Positions 1-5,090 of a stretch of 5,469 nucleotides of DNA are shown here, one piece after another. Numbering within the stretch: the stretch's first letter is position 1; the number at the start of each line of letters is the position of its first letter. Source of the stretch: Candidatus Berkelbacteria bacterium CG_4_9_14_3_um_filter_39_23 (lineage in GTDB: Bacteria > Patescibacteriota > UBA1384 > GWA2-35-9 > CG2-30-39-44); NCBI GenBank assembly GCA_002789815.1, contig PFTZ01000070.1, positions 1 through 5,469 on the forward strand. The letters are read 5' to 3'. The translations under genes and the position numbers were made by a program. The notes under the pieces were generated by a model. That model was not told where the DNA came from. It saw nothing but the letters and a program-made list of their open reading frames with translations, and searched no databases.

Positions 1-16
1 GCATCCTAAGATTATA

Positions 17-44
17 ATTATACAAAAACTATCGTCTTTGTCAA
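17..44 (-). promoter_or_regulatory. Consensus sigma70-type promoter reading out of the left edge
   Basis: On the minus strand there is a perfect -35 TTGACA (44 to 39), a 16-nt spacer and a perfect -10 TATAAT (22 to 17). The predicted start is near 7-10, so essentially the whole transcript lies left of the window. Twelve of twelve consensus bases make this the best promoter match here and suggest a highly expressed gene or stable RNA next door, which cannot be identified from this window. Confidence 0.6.
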
Positions 45-56
45 GCGTCTGAAATT

Positions 57-106
57 TAAAAAAGCAGATACCTCAAGCGCAAGGGGGTAACGCAAAGGCA
101 TCTGCT
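57..106 (-). ncRNA. Candidate small hairpin RNA of about 50 nt
   Basis: A minus-strand promoter at 142-114 is placed so that transcription should begin at or next to A106, the first base of a hairpin that ends in a T-run at 58. The product would be about 50 nt and almost all hairpin, with a loop exposing ACCCCC. Promoter, purine start, stem and terminator follow each other with no spare bases. It resembles no RNA family that I recognise. The cautious alternative is that the hairpin only terminates the upstream gene and the promoter match is chance in AT-rich DNA. A duplicated promoter unit to the left argues mildly for a real transcription unit. Confidence 0.33.
58..106 (-). terminator. Intrinsic terminator downstream of the nucleotidyltransferase gene
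   Basis: Read on the minus strand, AGCAGATGCC (106 to 97) pairs with GGTATCTGCT (72 to 63) in a 10-bp stem with one G-U wobble, and the stem runs into six T residues (63 to 58). The wobble forms only in the minus-strand RNA, since the plus strand has an A-C mismatch there, and the T-run also points minus. It lies 28 nt past the stop codon of the minus-strand nucleotidyltransferase gene. The loop contains a further GCG/CGC pairing and a run of five C. The same hairpin may instead be, or also be, the body of a small RNA (see the ncRNA entry). Confidence 0.72.
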
Positions 107-113
107 AATTATA

Positions 114-142
114 ATTTTAGCAAAATAATGGGTTTTAGTCAA
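114..142 (-). promoter_or_regulatory. Promoter reading into the terminator-like hairpin
   Basis: Minus-strand TTGACT (142 to 137), a 17-nt spacer and TAAAAT (119 to 114) match the sigma70 consensus at 5/6 and 5/6. The expected start is about 106-108. The -35 box overlaps the last codons and stop of the nucleotidyltransferase gene. Its sequence and spacing parallel the perfect promoter at 44-17, which supports function. Confidence 0.5.
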
Positions 143-623
143 GCGTGTGATAATCGATTTTATGACGCAAACAGACCTCGTGGTTCGATATTTTGATGAC
201 AGATCCGCCATGTTTTTTTTCAAATCTCAATCGCCAGATTTGAATCAATTTGCAAAAATTTTCCCATACATCTGGCTGGCTGGGCTGGTCGGGCGTTCCT
301 TGAAACAAAACAATATGCTTTACGCGATTTTTTTGTGGCGCGTTAAAATCCGCCCACCAATTAAGGCAGATTTTTCCAGACCGATTGTAGCGATCTGGCA
401 ACTCGCCAGCTAATTTTAATTTGAGCATAATCAAAAACCGCGCGCTCCAAATTCGCTTGGACGCCACTTGAATAAAAAAATCAATATCAGATTTTGCATT
501 GGCTTTGCCAGTTGCCATTGACCCGGTCAACGCCACCATCGCCACATTAAAATTCTGGCTGATAATTTTCGCCCACTTTTTGGCTTTGCGCATTCTCTGA
601 TTGAATAATTTTGAATTTTGCAT
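135..623 (-). CDS. Nucleotidyltransferase-fold protein (DNA polymerase beta superfamily, MNT-like)
   Basis: This 162-residue protein carries the hallmark of the polymerase-beta-like nucleotidyltransferase fold: G34-S35 followed by S45-D46-I47-D48, giving the GS...DxD pattern in which the two aspartates bind metal and nucleotide. A basic N-terminal helix (residues 1-24) precedes it. The usual third carboxylate, on a later strand, is not obvious: the candidate strand reads ICLNWWADF (85-93), with N88 where an Asp might be expected and D92 nearby. Members of this superfamily transfer nucleoside monophosphates to proteins, RNA or small molecules such as aminoglycosides, but the substrate cannot be told here. 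The ATG at 623 is chosen because a promoter places transcription start only about 6 nt upstream. M11 is an alternative start. There is no Shine-Dalgarno. It diverges from trpS across 31 bp, and no HEPN partner gene is adjacent inside the window. Confidence 0.82.
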   Translation of the reverse strand: MQNSKLFNQRMRKAKKWAKIISQNFNVAMVALTGSMATGKANAKSDIDFFIQVASKRIWSARFLIMLKLKLAGELPDRYNRSGKICLNWWADFNAPQKNRVKHIVLFQGTPDQPSQPDVWENFCKLIQIWRLRFEKKHGGSVIKISNHEVCLRHKIDYHTLD

Positions 624-640
624 TTTTGATTATTTATAAT
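611..640 (+). promoter_or_regulatory. Promoter of trpS
   Basis: TTGAAT (611-616), an 18-nt spacer and a perfect TATAAT (635-640) place the start near 647, only about 8 nt before the trpS ATG. A second overlapping TATAAT sits at 640-645. The -35 box lies within the first codons of the divergent gene. A 9-bp perfect inverted repeat, TTTGATTAT (625-633) and ATAATCAAA (641-649), is centred on this region. It may be a repressor site or just the symmetry of back-to-back promoters. The short leader leaves no room for a T-box or trp attenuator. Confidence 0.48.
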
Positions 641-664
641 ATAATCAAAGCATAATGGAAACAA
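636..664 (-). promoter_or_regulatory. Promoter of the nucleotidyltransferase gene
   Basis: On the minus strand TTGTTT (664 to 659), a 17-nt spacer and TATTAT (641 to 636) are followed by a predicted start near 629, about 6 nt before the ATG at 623. The -35 box lies inside the first codons of trpS. The -10 box overlaps the trpS -10 box on the other strand, so polymerase could probably occupy only one of the two promoters at a time. Confidence 0.45.
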
Positions 665-1626
665 AAAAACAACGAGTCTTTTCCGGCATTCGCCCAACTG
701 GCGGTTTGCATATTGGCAATTACCTTGGCTCCATTAAACAATGGGTTGACTTGCAGGATCAGAGCAATGATTGCGTTTTTGCCGTGGTTGATTACCACGC
801 GCTAACAACTCATCAGGAAAATTTAGGAAAAAATTCAATAAACCTCGCTAAATGGGTCATCGCCTCTGGTGTTGATCCGCAAAAATCACCGATTATTTTG
901 CAGTCCCAAATTTCCGAGCACACTGAGCTAGCTTGGATTTTTACCTGTCTTGAACCACTGGGCGAGCTTTATCGTATGACGCAATTTAAAGAAAAAAAAA
1001 CCGGCATAAAAGAAGGGGCGGTTAAAACCGGATTGCTCGCCTATCCGCTTTTGATGGCGGCTGACATTTTACTTTATCAAACCGAAATTGTACCGGTGGG
1101 CGAAGATCAAAAACAACATATTGAACTAGCGCGCAATATTGCCCAAAAATTTAATCGCAAATTTGGTAAGGTTTTCACCGAGCCAAAAGTAAGATTATCT
1201 GAGGCACCCAAAGTGATGTCGCTGAAAAATCCTAAAAAGAAAATGTCAAAAACTGACACGAACGGCATCGCTTTGCTAGATAGCGCGGAGCAAATCAAAG
1301 CAAAAATTATGTTAGCGGTGACTGATTCTGCTCCTGGAAATGAAATGAGCCAAGGGATAAAAAATTTATTTGCCTTGATAAAAATTTTCGCGCCAGAATT
1401 ATTAGCAAATTTTGAAAAAGAATACGAAAACAAAACCATTAAATATATTGACCTAAAAACCGAATTAACTCTGGCGATTGGAAAACATCTCCAACCAATT
1501 CAAGCCAAATATAGTCAAATCTCTGCTGGCGAAATTCTAAATGTCTTCCGCGCCTCGCGCGAAAAAATTCTCCCCCTCGCCCAAAAAACCTTATCCGAAG
1601 TCAAAAAAGCGATTGGGATATTGTAA
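655..1626 (+). CDS. trpS: Tryptophanyl-tRNA synthetase
   Basis: The 323-residue cytosolic class Ic enzyme activates tryptophan with ATP and charges tRNA-Trp. The HIGH-type signature reads HIGN (H19-N22) within PTGGLHIGNY. The second ATP signature reads KMSKT (196-200). The tryptophan-pocket segment LLAYPLLMAADILLYQ (127-142) includes D137, the position that in characterised bacterial TrpRS contacts the substrate indole. It is followed by VGEDQKQHIELAR (148-160), also typical. Length is normal for a bacterial TrpRS without extra domains. The ATG at 655 is chosen because the conserved N-terminus begins within ten residues and a promoter lies just upstream. There is no Shine-Dalgarno and the predicted leader is about 8 nt. 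The next gene starts 22 nt after the stop on the same strand with no terminator between, so read-through into the restriction cassette is likely. Confidence 0.97.
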   Translation: METKKQRVFSGIRPTGGLHIGNYLGSIKQWVDLQDQSNDCVFAVVDYHALTTHQENLGKNSINLAKWVIASGVDPQKSPIILQSQISEHTELAWIFTCLEPLGELYRMTQFKEKKTGIKEGAVKTGLLAYPLLMAADILLYQTEIVPVGEDQKQHIELARNIAQKFNRKFGKVFTEPKVRLSEAPKVMSLKNPKKKMSKTDTNGIALLDSAEQIKAKIMLAVTDSAPGNEMSQGIKNLFALIKIFAPELLANFEKEYENKTIKYIDLKTELTLAIGKHLQPIQAKYSQISAGEILNVFRASREKILPLAQKTLSEVKKAIGIL

Positions 1627-1648
1627 TCTATGTTTGTTAAAAAATTAT

Positions 1649-2512
1649 ATGACAGCATACGAAGATTTTAAAACACGATTTAATTTGCTAGCCAGGAAGC
1701 ATAAACATTTGGTAGTGAACACGCTTTCAAATATTTTTACTATGCGTTTGATAGGCAATAAAACACATGGCGATTTAGCGGAAATTGGTATGGCTGAATT
1801 TATTAACCAATTTATGTATGACTATAAAAGCATTCATGTAGGCAAAGTGAAATTCAGAGCCAAAGAACACGAGAAAGATATTATGATTATAAACGAAATT
1901 ACAAAAACAAAATTTCCAGTAAGCCTAAAAGCGTATGGCGACGGTCCTCTCCAACTTTCCACGGACAGCAATCAAAAAATGTTTCCATTTCTAAAATCGC
2001 AAGGGAAAAATATCGCCAGGGGGAAACATATTGAACGCATTTTTAAATCCAATAATTTTGGGGACTTTAACACTATTAATATTATGCCACTAATCTACGA
2101 CGAAGAAAAACAAAGGTGTAATATCATGATCTTTAATCATCAAAAAGCCATGAATAAAACTCACCGAATTATCTTTGTTGATAAAAACAAAAAATTTGAC
2201 CGTTTGGCAAAAAAAATAATAGAGGGCAAAGGAAGGAAGCATCCGATATTTATGTTTATTGATGCTGGTGGCAATTATATTTGTGAGGTGAGATATGGTG
2301 GCGCCCAAGCAAATGCTCTGCAACGAGGCCTATGGACACATACTAAAAACGCTGTTTCCTACTTTGACTCCTTAACTAATAGGTGGATAGACTATTTCCA
2401 CAATCATACTCTCGTCAAATTATTCAGCCTAGCGTTAAATAGTTCCGAGCGAGGGCATAAATTAGCCAATAGCATACTGCAAAAAGATATTGACCATTTG
2501 AAAACATTATGA
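1649..2512 (+). CDS. Putative type II restriction endonuclease
   Basis: The 287-residue protein has no signal peptide or membrane segment. I assign it as the nuclease of a restriction-modification pair because it overlaps an adenine methyltransferase gene by 4 nt (ATGA) and has a PD-(D/E)XK-like arrangement: a helix with E45, then D77 in EHEKDIMII, then a strand ending VSLK with K94. The usual acidic residue two positions before the lysine is S92, so the site is atypical. A conserved-looking block, CEVRYGGAQANALQRGLWTH (212-231), could bind DNA. The subfamily and recognition sequence are unknown to me. An upstream in-frame ATG at 1541 would add 36 residues that are only the trpS 3' end read in another frame. 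I therefore prefer the ATG at 1649, just after the trpS stop. There is no Shine-Dalgarno and no clear promoter of its own. The frame is uninterrupted, unlike the damaged-looking methylase. Confidence 0.78.
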   Translation: MTAYEDFKTRFNLLARKHKHLVVNTLSNIFTMRLIGNKTHGDLAEIGMAEFINQFMYDYKSIHVGKVKFRAKEHEKDIMIINEITKTKFPVSLKAYGDGPLQLSTDSNQKMFPFLKSQGKNIARGKHIERIFKSNNFGDFNTINIMPLIYDEEKQRCNIMIFNHQKAMNKTHRIIFVDKNKKFDRLAKKIIEGKGRKHPIFMFIDAGGNYICEVRYGGAQANALQRGLWTHTKNAVSYFDSLTNRWIDYFHNHTLVKLFSLALNSSERGHKLANSILQKDIDHLKTL

Positions 2513-3429
2513 TCGTTAAACATTTTAATATTTTCAATCAGCCAATTTTCATTACACCAAAAACAGAGGGTATAAAATATGCTGGTTCAAAGCTAAAAAT
2601 TTTACCACACATAGACTACCTAAACAATTTAAAAGGATATGATGGCTGGTACACCAAGCATTATGGAGCAGAAATAACTGGCACCAAACAGCCATTCCAA
2701 GCAAAAAATACGCGGAAACTTGATGCTATGCGCGATGAAATTGAAAAATTAAATTTAGAGTGGGAAGACAAATGCGTAATTTTAACTAGCTTAATCTACG
2801 CGCTTGACTCGGTTGATAGCACTCTCGGACATTATGTGTCATATCTGTCAAAATGGTCTCCTCGTTCTTATAACGATATTTTTTTAAAATTGCCTAATCG
2901 TTTCCCGCATTATGGCGGACATAAAATTGTTCGTGGCGATATTTTTAAAACCATAGCGAAAGACAAATTTGATTTTGTTTATTTTGATCCGCCCTATGGC
3001 TCAAATAATGTGAAAATGCCACCGAGTCGGGTGCGATATGCTTCGTATTATCATATCTGGACGACAATTATTAAACATGATAAACCAAAAGTTTTTGGTA
3101 AAGTTAATCGCCGGGAGGATAGTCGAGACCTAAGTTCGGCTTCTGTTTTTGAAGAATTCAGAAAAAACAAAAGCGGTGAATTTATCGCAATGAAAGCTCT
3201 GCGAAAGCTAATCCAGCAAACTAATGCTCATTATATTTTATTATCATATAGTTCTGGCGGGAGAGCCACAAAACAGGAGTTAAGCGATATCGTCAATAAA
3301 TCAGGAAAATTGCTCAAAATTATTGAGATTGATTATAAAAAAAATGTGATGTCAAATATGCGCTGGACAAATGACTGGGCAAATAGCAATGAAAAAAATA
3401 TTGAATACTTATTTTTGATGGAAAAGTAG
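2509..3429 (+). CDS. D12-class adenine-specific DNA methyltransferase, apparently lacking the SAM-binding motif I region
   Basis: The 306-residue product belongs to the D12 class of N6-adenine DNA methyltransferases, which protect the host from a cognate nuclease. Visible family blocks are the N-terminal KYAGSK (24-29), NTRKLDAMRDEIEKL (67-81), ALDSVDSTLGHYVSYL (98-113), the catalytic motif IV DPPYGSNN (160-167), MPPSRVRYASYYHIWTT (170-186), VFEEFRKN (213-220) and the C-terminal ILLSYSSGGRAT (243-254). Between KYAGSK and residue 36 this family normally has the motif I glycine-rich loop that binds S-adenosylmethionine, then an Asn-Asp motif, about 60 residues in all. Here ILPHI (31-35) joins DYLNNLKGYDGW (36-47) directly. 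The reading frame is otherwise clean, which fits an in-frame deletion at nt 2613/2614, and the total is correspondingly short. Start and stop of the endonuclease and methylase genes overlap as ATGA, implying coupled translation. Without motif I the enzyme is probably inactive. Family membership is clear; inactivity is inferred. Confidence 0.88.
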   Translation: MIVKHFNIFNQPIFITPKTEGIKYAGSKLKILPHIDYLNNLKGYDGWYTKHYGAEITGTKQPFQAKNTRKLDAMRDEIEKLNLEWEDKCVILTSLIYALDSVDSTLGHYVSYLSKWSPRSYNDIFLKLPNRFPHYGGHKIVRGDIFKTIAKDKFDFVYFDPPYGSNNVKMPPSRVRYASYYHIWTTIIKHDKPKVFGKVNRREDSRDLSSASVFEEFRKNKSGEFIAMKALRKLIQQTNAHYILLSYSSGGRATKQELSDIVNKSGKLLKIIEIDYKKNVMSNMRWTNDWANSNEKNIEYLFLMEK

Positions 3430-3435
3430 CTATTA

Positions 3436-3600
3436 AGAGCCCGCCCCAAACCATCATTTAGACTGCAAATTCCAAAATTCTACTGCAATTTATTTTTAAC
3501 TCCTCTGCTTATCATTCCTGATAGGCATCGTCGTTAAAAAATAAATTTCGTTATGAATTTTGAAACTCTCGTTTCCAAAGCATATTTTAGGGCGGGCTCT
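3436..3600. repeat. 165-bp imperfect inverted-repeat element (MITE-like or structured RNA)
   Basis: AGAGCCCGCCCCAAA (3436-3450) and TTTAGGGCGGGCTCT (3586-3600) are inverted repeats matching at 14 of 15 positions. Symmetry continues inward: CAAAATTC (3473-3480) with GAATTTTG (3555-3562), then AATTTATTTTTAAC (3487-3500) with GTTAAAAAATAAATT (3533-3547). At the centre is an 8-bp hairpin, GCTTATCATTCCTGATAGGC (3507-3526). A smaller hairpin GAAAC-TCTC-GTTTC occupies 3562-3575. No ORF is inside. The GC-rich ends stand out in AT-rich surroundings. The only outer mismatch becomes a G-U pair in minus-strand RNA. Target-site duplication is uncertain: ATT occurs at 3432-3434 and 3601-3603, but leaves one unpaired A. 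It lies between convergent genes and could also slow opposing polymerases, although no T-run follows a stem as in an intrinsic terminator. Confidence 0.7.
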
Positions 3601-3630
3601 ATTGAAAATCTTTATTCCAACATCCAAATT

Positions 3631-5004
3631 CTAACCCCTAATCTCTTTGAGTAGCTCTCTGGTTTTCTCTTCAACTAGTTTTTTATCGCCTCGGGACTCG
3701 ACATTCAAGCGAATCAGGGGCTCGGTGTTGGAAGCCCGCAAATTAAAACGCCATTTTGGGTACTCAACTGACAAACCGTCCACAAAAGTCTGCTTACCAT
3801 CTCGGTATTTTTCTTTAACCCGCTCAAGAACCATATTGATGTCTTTTACCTCTGAATTTATCTCGCCAGAAATCGGAAATTTTTCAAATAATGGCTCGTA
3901 AATTTCGCTCATTTTTTTGCCGGTACGCGACAACATCTCAAGCATCAGTAACAAAGGAATTATGCCATTATCACGGTTGTCGTTTTCGGGAAAATAGCAA
4001 TGCCCACTCATCTCCCCGCAAAAAATTGCTTTATACTTTATCATCTCTCCCGGAATACGCGTCATACCCGGCTTGATTTGGATGACTTTGCCACCAGCTT
4101 TTTCTATCAAATCATAACTATTCCACACCACGCGCGGATCGATTAAAACCGCGCGACCGGGTTTATTTTTCAATAATTCTTGCCCCAACACGCCGACCGT
4201 ATAATAACCGTCAATAAAATTTCCTTTTTCATCAACAAAAAACACCCGATCACCGTCCGCGTCCCAGCTCACCCCTAAATCCGCTTTTTCTTGTTTCACC
4301 AAAGCGCAAATTTCGTTTCTATTCTCCGGCAGTAACGGATTAGGATGCCCTTGCGGAAACGAACCGTCCGGCTCGCCGTAAATCATTTTCAAATTTATCG
4401 GTATTTTTTTTGCCTTGATAATCGCTTGCAAAACTTTACCCTGCATACCACAATTTGGATTAGCCACAATTTTAAAAGGTTTAATTTTTTTTATATCAAC
4501 AAACTCCGCGACAAAATTGATAAATTCTGGCAAAACATCGACTTTTTCAACCTTGCCCTTATTGTCTGATTTAACCCTAACGCTTTTTAAGGCAAACTCC
4601 TTAATCTTGTTTATTCCCGAGTCGCTTGAAATTGGCGTTGAACCATGAGTCATATTAAGTCCATTGTCCTGCCTAGGATTATGCGAAGCTGAAACTGTTA
4701 TCCCGCCATCAACCCCCAAATGCGACACTGCGAAATAAAACATATCGGTTGAAACAACCCCAATATCAACTATATCCACCCCACTGTCCACAAAACTTTG
4801 AATCACCGCTTTTTGTAGCGACGGACCAGACTCGCGCGCATCTCGACTGGAAACCACTTTTTTGGGTTTAACAAATTTAATATAACCTTGCACTAGATCG
4901 TAAACGATTTTTTCATTGACCATTTGAGGGTATGATCCACGCACATCATAAGCCCGCACAACTGTGTCCAAAATTTCTTTTTTTGCTAATTTTACAATTT
5001 TCAT
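3631..5004 (-). CDS. manB: Phosphomannomutase/phosphoglucomutase (alpha-D-phosphohexomutase)
   Basis: The 457-residue enzyme interconverts hexose 1- and 6-phosphates through a phosphoserine, supplying mannose-1-P or glucose-1-P for sugar-nucleotide and surface polysaccharide synthesis. All four family signatures are present. The phosphoserine loop is SASHNP with catalytic S107. The metal site is DADGDR (D248, D250, D252). The sugar-recognition loop is GEMSGH (330-335). The phosphate-binding loop is RASNTEP (423-429). The N-terminal AYDVRGSYP (18-26) is also typical. Length fits the bacterial PMM/PGM group rather than the longer phosphoglucomutases or GlmM. Specificity for mannose or glucose cannot be separated by eye, so the symbol is provisional. 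The ATG at 5004 has a promoter starting about 28 nt upstream and no Shine-Dalgarno. It converges with the restriction cassette across 201 bp and diverges from pyrG. No terminator with a T-run is seen after its stop. Confidence 0.94.
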   Translation of the reverse strand: MKIVKLAKKEILDTVVRAYDVRGSYPQMVNEKIVYDLVQGYIKFVKPKKVVSSRDARESGPSLQKAVIQSFVDSGVDIVDIGVVSTDMFYFAVSHLGVDGGITVSASHNPRQDNGLNMTHGSTPISSDSGINKIKEFALKSVRVKSDNKGKVEKVDVLPEFINFVAEFVDIKKIKPFKIVANPNCGMQGKVLQAIIKAKKIPINLKMIYGEPDGSFPQGHPNPLLPENRNEICALVKQEKADLGVSWDADGDRVFFVDEKGNFIDGYYTVGVLGQELLKNKPGRAVLIDPRVVWNSYDLIEKAGGKVIQIKPGMTRIPGEMIKYKAIFCGEMSGHCYFPENDNRDNGIIPLLLMLEMLSRTGKKMSEIYEPLFEKFPISGEINSEVKDINMVLERVKEKYRDGKQTFVDGLSVEYPKWRFNLRASNTEPLIRLNVESRGDKKLVEEKTRELLKEIRG

Positions 5005-5038
5005 TTAATTTTAGGTTTTAAATTTTTGATTTTAATTT

Positions 5039-5067
5039 ATTGTATGATAATTGACATTTTTTTACAA
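5039..5067 (-). promoter_or_regulatory. Promoter of the phosphohexomutase gene
   Basis: On the minus strand TTGTAA (5067 to 5062), a 17-nt spacer and TACAAT (5044 to 5039) give a predicted start near 5032 and a leader of about 28 nt. It interlocks with the pyrG promoter on the other strand: each -35 box falls in or beside the spacer of the other, so simultaneous occupancy is unlikely. Confidence 0.5.
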
Positions 5068-5079
5068 CATAATTATGAT
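5051..5079 (+). promoter_or_regulatory. Promoter of pyrG
   Basis: A perfect -35 TTGACA (5051-5056), a 17-nt spacer and TATGAT (5074-5079, 5/6) predict a start near 5086, about 5 nt before the pyrG ATG. The transcript would be nearly leaderless. There is no room for the leader terminator and pyrimidine-sensing initiation used by pyrG in Bacillus. Confidence 0.6.
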
Positions 5080-5090
5080 CAAAGAAAACT

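Larger units (their letters stand above)
1..151 (-). repeat. Diverged tandem copies of a minus-strand promoter unit (about 1-53 and 98-151)
   Basis: Two segments about 97 bp apart align along their length. Both contain GCATC (1-5 and 98-102), then ATTATAATT (11-19 and 108-116), then GTCAAGCGT (40-48 and 138-146) followed by a similar TGTGA/TCTGA. The middles are diverged but keep the spacing to within 1 nt. Read on the minus strand, the shared blocks are a -35 region with conserved upstream ACGC, a -10 region and the start of the transcript. A third TCAAGCG lies at 73-79 inside the hairpin. The simplest reading is duplication of a promoter with the start of its transcript. The right copy overlaps the 3' end of the nucleotidyltransferase gene. 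That the copies are homologous is an inference from visual alignment. Confidence 0.45.

Noticed and set aside
147..413. Plus-strand ORF of 88 codons
   Set aside because: It is antisense to the nucleotidyltransferase gene, whose GS...DxD motif marks the true frame.
135..623. MntA-HEPN toxin-antitoxin pair
   Set aside because: The nucleotidyltransferase motif fits an MNT antitoxin, but no HEPN protein is adjacent in the window and a terminator follows the gene.
641..654. T-box riboswitch or trp leader before trpS
   Set aside because: The predicted leader is about 8 nt and the intergenic gap 31 bp, too short for either.
1107..1439. Minus-strand ORF of 110 codons
   Set aside because: It is a shadow of trpS, which has both class I signatures in the plus frame.
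1541..1648. Longer N-terminus for the endonuclease from ATG 1541
   Set aside because: These 36 residues lie inside the trpS 3' end in another frame, are Lys/Pro/Ser-rich without a domain pattern, and a good ATG follows the trpS stop at 1649.
2090..2323. Minus-strand ORF of 77 codons
   Set aside because: It is a shadow of the endonuclease frame with no recognisable features.
3436..3600. CRISPR array or simple bidirectional intrinsic terminator
   Set aside because: There is a single inverted repeat with no repeated spacers, and no T-run follows either arm of the GC-rich stem.
3647..4648. Four plus-strand ORFs of 61-84 codons opposite the hexomutase
   Set aside because: They lie wholly antisense to a gene with all four family motifs, and none shows a domain or a start signal.
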